Under the pieces are notes generated by a model. It ran no database searches. It was not told the DNA's origin and was given only the letters and a program-made list of their open reading frames with translations. 64,000 bases of DNA, taken from the NCBI RefSeq assembly GCF_001578105.1, contig NZ_CP014275.1:1-64000 (forward strand). Reading direction: 5' to 3'. Shown in pieces: positions 55,885 through 64,000 of the stretch. Origin of the DNA: Martelella sp. AD-3 (GTDB lineage: Bacteria > Pseudomonadota > Alphaproteobacteria > Rhizobiales > Rhizobiaceae). The position numbers and the translations under genes are program-made. The first letter of the stretch is position 1. Every line of letters starts with the position of its first letter.

Positions 55885-56010
55885 ATGAGGATCATTGACA
55901 GAAAGAGCGCGGCCGTTACCTTCAGGCCCTTCGTGCTGCAGGACAGAAAGCGCCTGCCGAGCCGCTTCTTTGCGATGATTTCCGGCGCGCTCAACGCCCG
56001 ACTTAGCTGA
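55885..56010 (+). CDS. possible 41-residue basic peptide
   Basis: An open frame coding for a short Arg-rich peptide ([19 protein letters not shown] at the start) between the repeat and leuC. There is no clear ribosome binding site and I recognise no family. It could be a leader peptide, but it has only three Leu codons that are not clustered, which argues against leucine attenuation. It may well be chance. Confidence 0.2.
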   Translation: MRIIDRKSAAVTFRPFVLQDRKRLPSRFFAMISGALNARLS

Positions 56011-56084
56011 CGCTTGTTGCAAGGCAATGCCGGCAGCGGGCAACCGCGCCCTTTCCTGTTCATCGAAAAATGGGTTACGAAATC

Positions 56085-57494
56085 ATGAGCAACGCTCGCA
56101 CAATCTATGACAAGATCTGGGACGATCATCTGGTGGACAGCCAGGATGACGGCACCTGTCTCATCTATATCGACCGTCATCTGGTCCATGAAGTGACCAG
56201 CCCGCAGGCGTTCGAAGGTCTGCGGCTTGCAGGCCGCACGGTCCACGCGCCGCTGAAGACGCTCGCCGTTGTCGACCACAACGTTCCGACCACGCCGGAC
56301 CGCGTCAACGGCATCAAGAACGAGGAAAGCCGCATCCAGGTGGCGGCCCTTGCCCAGAACGCGCTCGATTTCGGCGTCGAATATTACTCCGAAAAGGACA
56401 AGCGCCAGGGCATCGTCCATATCGTCGGGCCGGAACAGGGCTTCACCCTTCCGGGCATGACGATCGTCTGCGGCGACAGCCACACCTCCACGCACGGCGC
56501 ATTCGGCGCGCTGGCGCACGGCATCGGCACGTCGGAGGTGGAGCATGTGCTCGCCACCCAGACGCTGATCCAGTCGAAGGCCAAGAACATGCTGGTGCGC
56601 GTCGACGGCAAGGCGCCGGAAGGCGTCACAGCCAAGGACATCATCCTGGCGATCATCGGCGAGATCGGCACGGCGGGCGGCACGGGCCACGTCATCGAAT
56701 TTGCCGGCGAGGCGATCCGTGATCTCTCCATGGAAGGCCGCATGACCGTCTGCAACATGACGATCGAGGGCGGCGCGCGCGCCGGCCTGATCGCGCCGGA
56801 CGAAAAGACCTTCGCCTATATCAAGGAGCGCCCGCGCGCGCCGAAGGGCGAGGCCTGGGACCGGGCCGTCGAATACTGGAAGTCGCTGACGACGGACGAG
56901 GGCGCGGAATATGACCGCGTCGTCACGCTCGATGCCGCCAACCTGCCGCCGATCGTTTCCTGGGGCTCCTCGCCGGAGGATGTGATCGCGGTGACCGGCG
57001 AAGTGCCAAACCCGGATGATATCGCCGACGAGACCAAGCGCGCCTCGAAATGGCGGGCGCTGAAATATATGGGCCTGGCGCCCGGGACGAAGATCACCGA
57101 TATCGAGATCGACCGCGTCTTCATCGGTTCCTGCACCAACGGCCGCATCGAGGACCTTCGGGCCGCTGCTGCCGTCGCGAAGGGACGGAAGGTTTCCGAC
57201 CGGGTCAACGCCATGATCGTCCCGGGCTCGGGCCTCGTCAAGGAGCAGGCGGAAGCCGAAGGCCTGGACAAGATCTTCCTCGAGGCCGGTTTCGAATGGC
57301 GCGAGCCGGGTTGCTCCATGTGCCTTGCCATGAATGACGACCGGCTGAAACCCGAGGAGCGCTGCGCCTCGACCTCGAACCGCAATTTCGAGGGCCGCCA
57401 GGGCTACAAGGGCCGCACCCATCTGGTCTCGCCCGCCATGGCCGCAGCGGCCGCGATCGAGGGCCGGTTCGTCGATATTCGCGCCTGGAAGTGA
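56085..57494 (+). CDS. leuC: 3-isopropylmalate dehydratase large subunit
   Basis: LeuC, with LeuD, isomerises 2- to 3-isopropylmalate in leucine synthesis. The 469-residue aconitase-family protein has all three iron-sulfur cysteine sites (GSCTNGR near 347, and EPGCSMC near 407), the [24 protein letters not shown] block in parts, and a normal length. The start at 56085 ([15 protein letters not shown]) matches relatives; an ATG five codons earlier is possible. leuD is not adjacent. The IS nest lies between rplS and leuC, which are usually near neighbours in rhizobia. Confidence 0.96.
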   Translation: MSNARTIYDKIWDDHLVDSQDDGTCLIYIDRHLVHEVTSPQAFEGLRLAGRTVHAPLKTLAVVDHNVPTTPDRVNGIKNEESRIQVAALAQNALDFGVEYYSEKDKRQGIVHIVGPEQGFTLPGMTIVCGDSHTSTHGAFGALAHGIGTSEVEHVLATQTLIQSKAKNMLVRVDGKAPEGVTAKDIILAIIGEIGTAGGTGHVIEFAGEAIRDLSMEGRMTVCNMTIEGGARAGLIAPDEKTFAYIKERPRAPKGEAWDRAVEYWKSLTTDEGAEYDRVVTLDAANLPPIVSWGSSPEDVIAVTGEVPNPDDIADETKRASKWRALKYMGLAPGTKITDIEIDRVFIGSCTNGRIEDLRAAAAVAKGRKVSDRVNAMIVPGSGLVKEQAEAEGLDKIFLEAGFEWREPGCSMCLAMNDDRLKPEERCASTSNRNFEGRQGYKGRTHLVSPAMAAAAAIEGRFVDIRAWK

Positions 57495-57697
57495 CGCGCG
57501 AGGAAGCGGGTTTTGCGAAGGCGGCGATCGGCCGCCTTCCTGGTATGCGGGTCGCCGTAAAGCGGAAAACCGGGCTCCGCCCTTGCGCTTGTCGCGCCAT
57601 TGTCGCAATGTGAGGTCGGCGCCGGTTGCCACGGTGCCCGTGTCGGTCGGGATGGTTCCGCCCTCCTGCTCTTTCCGGTAGCAAGCGATCGCAATCC

Positions 57698-58771
57698 ATG
57701 AGTTATTCTGCTTTTGATCATCCCGTGCTTTCGGGTCTGGTGGGCGACGACGAGGTTGCCGCCTTCTTTTCGCTCGACGCGGAAATCAAGGCCATGCTGG
57801 CTTTCGAGGCGGCGCTCGCCGAGGCCGAGGCCCGCGCCGGGGTCATTCCGGAAGCGGCAGCGGCGCGCATCGGCGAAGTCTGCGCCGGCTTTTCGCCGGA
57901 TATCGAGGCGCTGAAGCTCGCCACAGGCCGCGACGGCATCGTCGTGCCCGATCTGGTGCGCCAGCTGCGCGCGGCCGTGGGGCCGGATGCAGCGGACCAC
58001 GTGCATTTCGGCGCGACCAGCCAGGATGTCATCGATACCTCGCTGATGATGCGGCTGTCGGCGGTGTCGACGCTCCTGATCGACCGGCTCGACCACCTGT
58101 TCCAGCGCATGGAAACGCTGGATTCCCGCTTCGGCGACCGGACACTGATGGGGCGCACGCGCATGCAGCCGGCCATGCCGATCGCCGTTTCCGACCGGCT
58201 GCGATCCTGGCGCGAGCCGGTGCTGTATCTGCGGCAGTTTCTCCTGAGGCTCGACGGGCAGCTCTTCGCCGTGCAGTTCGGCGGCGCGGTCGGCACGCTG
58301 CACAGGCTGCCGGAGCAGGCTGTCGAGGTGCGGGCCATGCTGGCCGACCTTCTCGGCCTGATTGATGCGCCGCAATGGCAGAACCAGCGCAACGTGATCG
58401 CCGAATTCGCCTCCGCCATGTCGCAGATCACCGGAAGCCTCGGCAAATTCGGCCTCGACATTGCGCTTCTCGCCGAAATGGGCGAGGAAATCGAACTCTC
58501 CGGCGGCGGCGAGTCCTCCGATATCGACGGCAAGCGCAATCCGGTGACGGCGGAGGTGCTGGTGTCGCTGTCGCGCTTCAACGCCGCGCAGCTTTCGGCC
58601 ATGCATATGGCGCTGGTGCATGAGCAGGAGCGCTCGGGCGCGGCCTGGACGCTGGAATGGCTGACCCTGCCGCAGATGGTGGCGGCCGCTGCCGCCTCGC
58701 TGAAGCTGTCGGACTGGCTCTGTACCAAGATTGAGAGCCTTGGCACCAGACCGGGTTTCAGATTGCCTTAA
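57698..58771 (+). CDS. pcaB: 3-carboxy-cis,cis-muconate cycloisomerase-like protein
   Basis: A 357-residue member of the fumarase/aspartase superfamily, best matching PcaB of the protocatechuate pathway. Support comes from the start FDHPVLSGLVGDDEVAAFFS, DGIVVPDLVRQLRAAVG, HFGATSQDVIDT, and the late NAAQLSAMHMALVHEQERSGAAW block. The superfamily signature usually read as SSxMPxKxNP is here ESSDIDGKRNP: the serine, lysine, asparagine and proline remain but Met, Pro and the following residue are replaced. No other pca gene is nearby. Either the enzyme has altered activity or this is a diverged paralogue. Confidence 0.78.
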   Translation: MSYSAFDHPVLSGLVGDDEVAAFFSLDAEIKAMLAFEAALAEAEARAGVIPEAAAARIGEVCAGFSPDIEALKLATGRDGIVVPDLVRQLRAAVGPDAADHVHFGATSQDVIDTSLMMRLSAVSTLLIDRLDHLFQRMETLDSRFGDRTLMGRTRMQPAMPIAVSDRLRSWREPVLYLRQFLLRLDGQLFAVQFGGAVGTLHRLPEQAVEVRAMLADLLGLIDAPQWQNQRNVIAEFASAMSQITGSLGKFGLDIALLAEMGEEIELSGGGESSDIDGKRNPVTAEVLVSLSRFNAAQLSAMHMALVHEQERSGAAWTLEWLTLPQMVAAAAASLKLSDWLCTKIESLGTRPGFRLP

Positions 58772-58914
58772 CCAATTGCACTGATTTTCGCCGTGGGGCC
58801 TGACCTCGGAAGAAATGCAGACCACATAGGATTCAAAGGCTTGTGATGCCGCCGCCTCGGCATTGGTCGTGCTTGCGCTATTGTCAATTGATATGATTTG
58901 CCGCACGATGGCGC

Positions 58915-60315
58915 ATGAGCAAATGGCGTCCCAATCCGAGGCTGATCAAGCGACCGGCCTATCTTTCCATTGCCGAACAGATCGCCGGCGCTATCCGCGA
59001 CGGCCTGCTGGTTGACGGCATGCGCCTGCCGCCGCAACGGCAGATGGCGGCCGATCTGAATATTTCGGTCCAGACCGTCTCCCGTGCCTATGAGGCGCTT
59101 TCCCGCCGCGGACTCGTTACCGGCGAGGTCGGGCGCGGGTCCTATGTCAAGGCGGCTTCCAATGCGTTCGAACGACCGCATCTGACCGAAGGGACATCCG
59201 GCGTCGTTGATCTCTCCATCCTGAAACCGGTGTGCGAGAGCCGCAGTCTTGCCCGTTTCCGCAACGCCTTTGCCGAACTCGGCGCCACCATGCCGCCGGA
59301 CCTTGCCTTTTCAATGATACCGAACGCGCTGTTCCGGCGTTACCGCATGGCGGGCGTCAACTGGCTTGCGGCCTGCGGCCTGAAGGCTCCGCCGCATGGC
59401 ATTACCGTCACCAACGGTTCGAGCGATGCGATGACGGCGGCCTTCATGAGCGTCGCGCCGCCGGGCTCTGCCATGGCGGCGGAGGACCTGACCCATCCGA
59501 TGGCAAGGCCGCTTGCCGGCTATCTCGGCATCGATCTGCAGCCGGTCGATGTCGATTCCGACGGAATAGTGCCTGCCGCGCTCGAGGCGCTGGCGGTGCG
59601 AAAACGCCTGAAAGCGATCTTCCTGCAACCCTCGGCAGCCGGCCCGCGGGGCTCGCTGATGAGCGCGCCGCGCCGGCGGGCGATCTCGGCAATCGCGCGC
59701 AGGTTCGACCTCGCCGTCATCGAAAACGACGTGCTCGGCCCGTTGGTGGAAAACCGGCCGCCGCCGGTCGCCGCCTTCGCGCCGGAGCGCACGCTCTACA
59801 TGACCGACCTGTCAAAGAACACGATCCCGGGTCTCAGATGCGGTTTCCTGGTCGCCCCGGACCGGTATGCGGCCGCCGTTTCCAACCGCTATCTCGCGGC
59901 CAACTGGATCGCGACCCCGGTGATGGCCGAAATCGCCAGCCGCTGGATCGTCGACGGCACGGCGATGGAACTGGTCAACTGGCAGCGTATGGCGCTGAAG
60001 CGCCGCCGGGCGATCGCCGAGAAGGAACTGGCGGGCATTGACTGCGCCATGACGCCGGGCGCGCTGCATGTGTGGATCCCGCTTCCGGACGGCGTCAACG
60101 AGGCTGCCTTCGTCGACCGCGCGCGCCAGCGCGGCGTCGCCATTGCCGCCGGAGCCACGTTCCGCGCCGGGCGCGAGCCTTCCGCCCCCGCAATCCGCGT
60201 GGCGCTCGCTGCGTCCTCCGAAATCGAGCTTTCGTCTTCCCTTGCGCTGATTGCAGGGATGTTTCGGGACGAAAGCAGGACGCGCCGTGCCGCCGCGGTG
60301 ATGGACAATGGCTGA
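58915..60315 (+). CDS. MocR-type regulator (GntR helix-turn-helix fused to aminotransferase domain)
   Basis: A 466-residue MocR/PdxR-family regulator. A winged-helix GntR domain (about 12-80, with SIAEQIAGAIRDGLL and LNISVQTVSRAYEALSRRGLV) is joined to a class I aminotransferase-like domain (about 110-450). The PLP-binding lysine is preserved in YMTDLSKNTIPGLRCGF. Such proteins sense PLP or a PLP-bound amino compound. It overlaps fdhD by 8 nt, so it is translated with a molybdenum-enzyme sulfurtransferase. Whether it regulates fdhD or another target is unknown. Confidence 0.9.
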   Translation: MSKWRPNPRLIKRPAYLSIAEQIAGAIRDGLLVDGMRLPPQRQMAADLNISVQTVSRAYEALSRRGLVTGEVGRGSYVKAASNAFERPHLTEGTSGVVDLSILKPVCESRSLARFRNAFAELGATMPPDLAFSMIPNALFRRYRMAGVNWLAACGLKAPPHGITVTNGSSDAMTAAFMSVAPPGSAMAAEDLTHPMARPLAGYLGIDLQPVDVDSDGIVPAALEALAVRKRLKAIFLQPSAAGPRGSLMSAPRRRAISAIARRFDLAVIENDVLGPLVENRPPPVAAFAPERTLYMTDLSKNTIPGLRCGFLVAPDRYAAAVSNRYLAANWIATPVMAEIASRWIVDGTAMELVNWQRMALKRRRAIAEKELAGIDCAMTPGALHVWIPLPDGVNEAAFVDRARQRGVAIAAGATFRAGREPSAPAIRVALAASSEIELSSSLALIAGMFRDESRTRRAAAVMDNG

Positions 60316-61123
60316 CGGGATGCCGCCCGCCGCGCTTGCACGAGCGCCGCTTTTTTGCGTCGGAAGCCGCAGCCAGGCGCGCGCTCCGGAGGCGCTTGCC
60401 GCCGAAACGGCTGTGGCGCTCAGCTATGGCGGCTCGTCCCACGCCGTATTGATGGCGACCCCTGCCGATCTTGTCGATCTCGCCTACGGTTTCAGCCTGA
60501 CGGAAGGCATTGTCCGTCATCCGGACGAGATCCTCGGCGTAGAGGCTGTTCACTTCGAGACCGGCATCGACCTGCAGATATCGCTCGCGGAAGACCGTTC
60601 TGCCGCGCTTGCCGCACGCCGCCGCTCGATGGCGGGGCCGGTCGGCTGCGGGCTGTGCGGGCTGGAAAGCATCGATGCCGCGATGCGGCCTGTGCCAGCG
60701 CTCGAAGGCGATGACTTCACGATGACCGTCAGCGACGTTGACCGGGCGGTAACGGCGCTTTCCGGTCGTCAACCGGTTTTTGCGACGACGCGCGCCGTGC
60801 ATGGGGCCGGCGTCTTCCGGCCGGACGCGGGCATGCCGGCAGTGCGCGAAGACGTCGGCCGCCACAACGCGCTCGACAAGCTTATCGGGGCGCTCATGCG
60901 CAAGGGGGAGACGGCCGTCAGCGGCGCTCTCGTTGTCACCAGCCGGCTGTCCGTGGAAATGGTGCAGAAGGCGGCGTTCGTCCGCGCGCCGGTGCTGATC
61001 GCCGTTTCGCAGCCGACCGCGCTTGCGGTCGAGACGGCCGAAAGGGCCGGCATAACGCTTGTCGCCAGCGCCCGCGGCGACGGGTTCTCGGTGTTCACGC
61101 ACGCGAAGCGGATCAGGAGCTAG
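60308..61123 (+). CDS. fdhD: formate dehydrogenase accessory sulfurtransferase FdhD
   Basis: FdhD moves sulfur from IscS to the molybdenum cofactor of formate dehydrogenase. The 271-residue protein has the sulfur-carrying cysteine pair in GPVGCGLCGLESI near 115, the preceding EGIV and following GAGVFRPDA and REDVGRHNALDKLIG family motifs. No formate dehydrogenase genes are in the window. The TAG stop is the first codon's worth of the 105-bp palindromic repeat; the C-terminus (FTHAKRIRS) still looks normal for the family. Confidence 0.94.
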   Translation: MADGMPPAALARAPLFCVGSRSQARAPEALAAETAVALSYGGSSHAVLMATPADLVDLAYGFSLTEGIVRHPDEILGVEAVHFETGIDLQISLAEDRSAALAARRRSMAGPVGCGLCGLESIDAAMRPVPALEGDDFTMTVSDVDRAVTALSGRQPVFATTRAVHGAGVFRPDAGMPAVREDVGRHNALDKLIGALMRKGETAVSGALVVTSRLSVEMVQKAAFVRAPVLIAVSQPTALAVETAERAGITLVASARGDGFSVFTHAKRIRS

Positions 61124-61225
61124 AGCGCCGTGCGTCCATTCGGACGCACAAAGGACGCTCTAACCTATTTTATCTACGCATCGTGCTTTCCGAAAATCGA
61201 TTCCGATTTTCGGGCCGATGCGCTA
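61121..61225 (+). repeat. 105-bp two-hairpin palindromic repeat, copy C (RIME-like)
   Basis: Differs from copy A (20181-20285) at only a few positions, mainly in the linker (CTATTTTATC for CTATTGAATC) and one base of the second hairpin. Its first three bases form the fdhD stop codon. It lies in the convergent gap between fdhD and gldA. Confidence 0.88.
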
Positions 61226-61239
61226 AAGCATTTCGCCAT

Positions 61240-61354
61240 CAGATGGAACCATCTGACGTCCGCAAAAATGGGGCAAGCCACCAAATAGGGCGGTTCCGCG
61301 CGTCGGTGAAAGGCGGAACCGCCCCAGGGGCCGGGCGCGCTGCCAGGCCCCTGG
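61240..61354. repeat. three consecutive hairpins between fdhD and gldA
   Basis: Stem 1: CAGATGG / CCATCTG with a two-base loop (61240-61255). Stem 2: a perfect 12-bp GGGCGGTTCCGC / GCGGAACCGCCC (61288-61299 and 61313-61324). Stem 3: a perfect 9-bp CCAGGGGCC / GGCCCCTGG (61324-61332 and 61346-61354), sharing one base with stem 2. No T-run follows on the minus strand, so these are not typical terminators of gldA, though they may block RNA decay. Confidence 0.7.
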
Positions 61355-61372
61355 AGTTGCAGCAGCGTTTTT

Positions 61373-62473
61373 TCACGCGGCAAGCCGTTTTGCCTTGCGG
61401 CTTCGTCCTTCGGCGTCCGCGGCTTTGATGGCGGCAACGACGTCTTCGGGCTTAACGGAACCGGGCACGTTGCCCATGGTGTCGGCCGGGTCGCAGGCCA
61501 GTTTCGCCACCTTGAGAAGATCGGCGTCGCTGGCATCGCCGATGCCGATGTCGTCGAGCGTCATCGGCAGGCCGATCGCCTCCGAGAAGCCGTAGACGGC
61601 CTCGATGATCTCGCGCGGGCGTTTTGTCAGCATCACCAGCGCCTGCGTGCCGATCGCGACCTTCTCGCCGTGCCAGTAGGCGTGCGTGCCGGGAAGCGCG
61701 GTGAGCCCGTTATGGATCGCATGCGCGCCGGAGAGGCCGCCGCTTTCGAAGCCGAGGCCGGAGAGCAGCGTGTTGGCCTCCACGACCCGCTCGAATTCGG
61801 GCGTCACGATCTTCTGCGCGGCCGCCGCCTTGGCCGCCGCACCATCTGCCAGCAGCGTGTCGAAACACATGCGTGCAAGACCGTAGGCCGTCATCGAGCC
61901 GATGCGGCCGGTCATGTTGGGGCTTTGCGTATGGCGGCAATCCTCGGCCTCGAAAAAGGTCGAGAGCGCGTCGCCCATGCCGGCGACGAACAGGCGCACC
62001 GGCGCACCGACGATCAGTTGCGTGTCGACCAGCACGACGTCCGGGTTCTTCGGCAGGACCAGATAGCGCTTGAAGGCGCCTTCCGCGGTGTAGATCACCG
62101 AAAGCGCCGAGCAGGGCGCATCGGTGGACGCAAGCGTCGGCACGATGACGACGGGAAGACCCGCCGCGTGGGCCACCGCCTTGGCCGTATCAAGCGCCTT
62201 GCCGCCGCCGATGCCGGCGATCACGTCGGCACCTTCGACCGCGACGCGCTTGCCGATGCGCGCGATTTCCTCGTCCGAGCATTCGCCGTTGAACGCCTCC
62301 ACGGCAATCGCCGCCTGCCCGCCGCCGCTGACGGCGTCGCCGACCAGCGCCATCACGCCCTTGTCGATGATGGCGAGCGCTTTCTTGCCAAGACGGGCGA
62401 TTTCGGCGTCAAGCTGGCCGATGGCATCGGCGCCCTGGACATAGCGTCCGGGAAAAATGGTTGTCGAGATCAT
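61373..62473 (-). CDS. gldA: glycerol dehydrogenase (iron-containing alcohol dehydrogenase family)
   Basis: A 366-residue NAD-dependent dehydrogenase oxidising glycerol to dihydroxyacetone. It has the nucleotide motif GIGGGKALDTAKAVAH near 93, PTLASTDAPCSALSVIY with the metal-ligand Asp region, and the two metal histidine sites GLSGAHAIHNGL and THAYWHGEKVAIG. Length is that of GldA. GGAGG lies six or seven bases before the ATG at 62473; in-frame upstream Met residues have no such site. The upstream region has repeated CAATTG motifs. Confidence 0.9.
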   Translation of the reverse strand: MISTTIFPGRYVQGADAIGQLDAEIARLGKKALAIIDKGVMALVGDAVSGGGQAAIAVEAFNGECSDEEIARIGKRVAVEGADVIAGIGGGKALDTAKAVAHAAGLPVVIVPTLASTDAPCSALSVIYTAEGAFKRYLVLPKNPDVVLVDTQLIVGAPVRLFVAGMGDALSTFFEAEDCRHTQSPNMTGRIGSMTAYGLARMCFDTLLADGAAAKAAAAQKIVTPEFERVVEANTLLSGLGFESGGLSGAHAIHNGLTALPGTHAYWHGEKVAIGTQALVMLTKRPREIIEAVYGFSEAIGLPMTLDDIGIGDASDADLLKVAKLACDPADTMGNVPGSVKPEDVVAAIKAADAEGRSRKAKRLAA

Positions 62474-62787
62474 TGTGAGCCTCCAATCTTTGCCGCGGTT
62501 GATCCGCGCACAGCATGATCGGACGCGCCGACAGGCGCTGCCGGTCACAGCTTCAGGAAAGACCCGCAATGCGGCCGTTTCAAGCAAAATCTTTGGCAAT
62601 TGATCGTTTTATTTCAATTGCTTTTTGACAATTTGCCGGCGCGTCCGCGGCCTCTTGACAGCCATCAGGAGTCTGAAGCCGGAAGCGCTGCGAAAATCGC
62701 CCTTCCGCCCTATCAGAGCTTGAAAACGTCAGATTTTCCGCCAAGCTTGGCAATACGGGGTCGGCTCCGGACCCGAAGAGGATTTCG
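62474..62787. other. 314-nt divergent gap between gldA and the nucleotidyltransferase gene
   Basis: No gene is seen. An AT-rich stretch at 62590-62636 contains CAATTG at 62597 and 62615 and CAATTTG at 62629, which may be regulator or promoter sites for gldA. A similar TTGTCAATTGATATG lies before the MocR gene near 58.88 kb. Confidence 0.35.
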
Positions 62788-63363
62788 ATGGACGACCAAT
62801 GCGCGCGGCTTGCGGCCGCCGTTTCGGAAAGCCCGCTGCTTTCACCCATTCTGGAGAATTTCGACCGGATCGAGCTGCCGGATTGCTGGCTGGTCGCCGG
62901 CGTTCTGGCACAGACGGTGTGGAACCGGCGTTTCGGCTATCCGCCGGCCCACGGGGTTGCCGATATCGACATCGTCTATTTCGACCCGAACGATCTCTCC
63001 GAACGCGGGGAGGCGCGTGAGGCGGCGCGGGTCAGGGCCATGTTCGAAGGCGTCCCCGCCTGGATCGACGTCAAGAACCAGGCTCGCGTGCATCTGTGGT
63101 ACGCAGATCGCTTCGGCTACGGCATCGAGCCTTATGACAGTGTTTCGGAGGCGATCGCCACCTTTCCGGCAACCGCCACCTCCGTCGGCATCCGCCCGGT
63201 TGAGGAGGGATGGCAGTGCGATGCGCCGTTCGGCCTTGCCGACCTGATGAACGCCACCTTGCGGCCGAACAAGACCCAGGCTTCGCGCGAGGTCTACGAG
63301 AACAAGCTCGAGCGCTGGCTGGCGCTTTGGCCGGAACTCACCGCGATCGGCTGGGACGGCTGA
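62788..63363 (+). CDS. nucleotidyltransferase-like protein (NTP_transf_6 / COG3575 type)
   Basis: A 191-residue protein resembling the DUF925/NTP_transf_6 family, predicted nucleotidyltransferases of unknown substrate. The family order is visible: LPDCWLVAGVLAQTVWN, GVADIDIVYFDPNDLS with the likely metal-binding Asp pair, IDVKNQARVHLWY, and FGLADLMNATLRPN near the end. GAAGAGG precedes the ATG. It stands alone between gldA and an IclR regulator. Confidence 0.82.
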   Translation: MDDQCARLAAAVSESPLLSPILENFDRIELPDCWLVAGVLAQTVWNRRFGYPPAHGVADIDIVYFDPNDLSERGEAREAARVRAMFEGVPAWIDVKNQARVHLWYADRFGYGIEPYDSVSEAIATFPATATSVGIRPVEEGWQCDAPFGLADLMNATLRPNKTQASREVYENKLERWLALWPELTAIGWDG

Positions 63364-63373
63364 GGCCGGGGCC

Positions 63374-64000
63374 TCAGAAATTCACGCCGGACAGGGCGGA
63401 GATTTCCTGGGCGGCGCGCATCAGCATCGGCAGATGCGTGGCCTTCAGCTTTTCCTCCGGCAGGTTGCGGGCATTGCCGCCCACGCTCAACGTGTAGATG
63501 TCGCCGGTCATCGGGGCATGCAGCACCACGCCGATGGCATTGTGGTCAGGCACCCATTCGCCGAAGGATTCCGAATAGCCGGTCTGGGCCATGCGTTCGA
63601 GCGCGGTTTCGAGCGCCGGCCTCTTTTGCGCCTCCCAGGCCTTGCCGTGAACGCCCTTGAGCAGTGTGAAGGCCGCTTCGCGTTCTTCCCCGGAAAGCGC
63701 GAAGAGATAGGCCCGGCCCGGCGCGCTCTCGGCAAGCGGAATGCGCGAGCCGACATTGAGGTTGAGCGCCACCGCCGTCGGCCGGCGCACCAGTTCGACG
63801 AACATCATCTCCGCCCCGTCGCGCACGGAAAGCGCCACGACGCAATCGCCGTTGGCCGCAAGTTGGTCCATATGCGAGCGCACCAGCTCTCCGAAGCCGA
63901 AGCGCCCGATCGCGGCATAGCCGAGCGTCAGCACCTCGTTCGAAACGGCGTATTTGCCGTATTCGGGCATGTAACGCAGATAGCCGAGCTTGGTCAGCGT
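63374..64000 (-). CDS. IclR-family transcriptional regulator, 5' end outside the window
   Basis: The C-terminal part of an IclR regulator; the open frame runs through the window edge. The visible 208 residues begin with the end of the DNA-binding domain (TLTKLGYLRYMPEYGKYAVSN) and continue with the complete effector domain (GFGELVRSHMDQLAANGDCVVALS, then GSRIPLAESAPGRAYLFAL). The layout fits regulators of aromatic or sugar catabolism. Its target cannot be named, although a pcaB-like gene is 5 kb away. Confidence 0.88.
   Translation of the reverse strand, partial: TLTKLGYLRYMPEYGKYAVSNEVLTLGYAAIGRFGFGELVRSHMDQLAANGDCVVALSVRDGAEMMFVELVRRPTAVALNLNVGSRIPLAESAPGRAYLFALSGEEREAAFTLLKGVHGKAWEAQKRPALETALERMAQTGYSESFGEWVPDHNAIGVVLHAPMTGDIYTLSVGGNARNLPEEKLKATHLPMLMRAAQEISALSGVNF

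Noticed and set aside
55885..56010. A leucine attenuation leader before leuC
   Set aside because: No run of Leu codons and no antiterminator/terminator pair follows the frame, so it is kept only as a low-confidence small gene.

Overview
This 64 kb window is a GC-rich alphaproteobacterial chromosome segment, most likely from the Rhizobiaceae or a near relative in the Hyphomicrobiales. The evidence is gene order and family content: lysC-ptsP-prfA-prmC-DUF4167, ffh through rpsP-rimM-trmD-rplS to leuC, a cysteine-free ribosomal protein L36, DUF465 and DUF6665 small proteins, and rhizobial-type palindromic intergenic repeats. The species cannot be fixed from the sequence alone. I saw no rRNA, tRNA, CRISPR array or prophage. 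Nearly everything is core chromosome; the accessory part is a 2.2 kb nest of two insertion sequences.

Layout. 0.1-7.2 kb: polA, an SMR exporter, then on the minus strand fosX, a 2H-phosphoesterase-like phosphonate protein, phnM, phnN, and gpmA. 7.2-12.3 kb: dapB, a short-chain dehydrogenase and its probable TetR regulator (a 17-bp operator-like sequence lies before both), glk and mepA. 12.5-20.1 kb: the yejABEF peptide importer, a GhrA-like reductase and two tandem one-helix membrane proteins. 20.2-26.7 kb: a palindromic repeat, pncB, then a cobalamin riboswitch with promoter ahead of btuB-btuF-btuC-btuD. 26.9-36.7 kb: lysC, ptsP, prfA, prmC, a DUF4167 protein, cmk, rpsA and a DUF6665 protein. 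36.8-44.3 kb: a DUF465 protein, purE-purK, rpmJ, a TPR protein and the leftward set dapF-mtaB-ftsY-yciB. 44.7-53.2 kb: an EamA exporter, an AlkD-like protein, a metallo-beta-lactamase-fold hydrolase and the translation/secretion cluster ffh-GNAT-chorismate mutase-rpsP-rimM-trmD-GNAT-rplS. 53.3-55.8 kb: a palindromic repeat split by an IS110-family and an IS481-family element. 56-64 kb: leuC, a pcaB-like gene, a MocR-type regulator overlapping fdhD, a hairpin-dense gap, gldA, a nucleotidyltransferase-like gene and a truncated IclR regulator.

How the genes work together. The btu genes form a complete B12 uptake route (outer-membrane receptor, periplasmic binder, permease, ATPase) under riboswitch control. 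The yej genes form a complete peptide importer. Both halves of the SRP targeting machine (ffh, ftsY) are present. prfA and prmC pair a release factor with the enzyme that methylates it. dapB, lysC and dapF cover three steps of lysine/diaminopimelate synthesis from different operons.

The most interesting point is the IS110-family element. Its non-coding 5' end folds into a candidate bridge RNA: a 9-nt segment is identical to the element's right end, a 6-nt segment is complementary to its left end, and a 7-nt segment is complementary to one side of the palindromic repeat it sits in. All three agree with a CT core dinucleotide.
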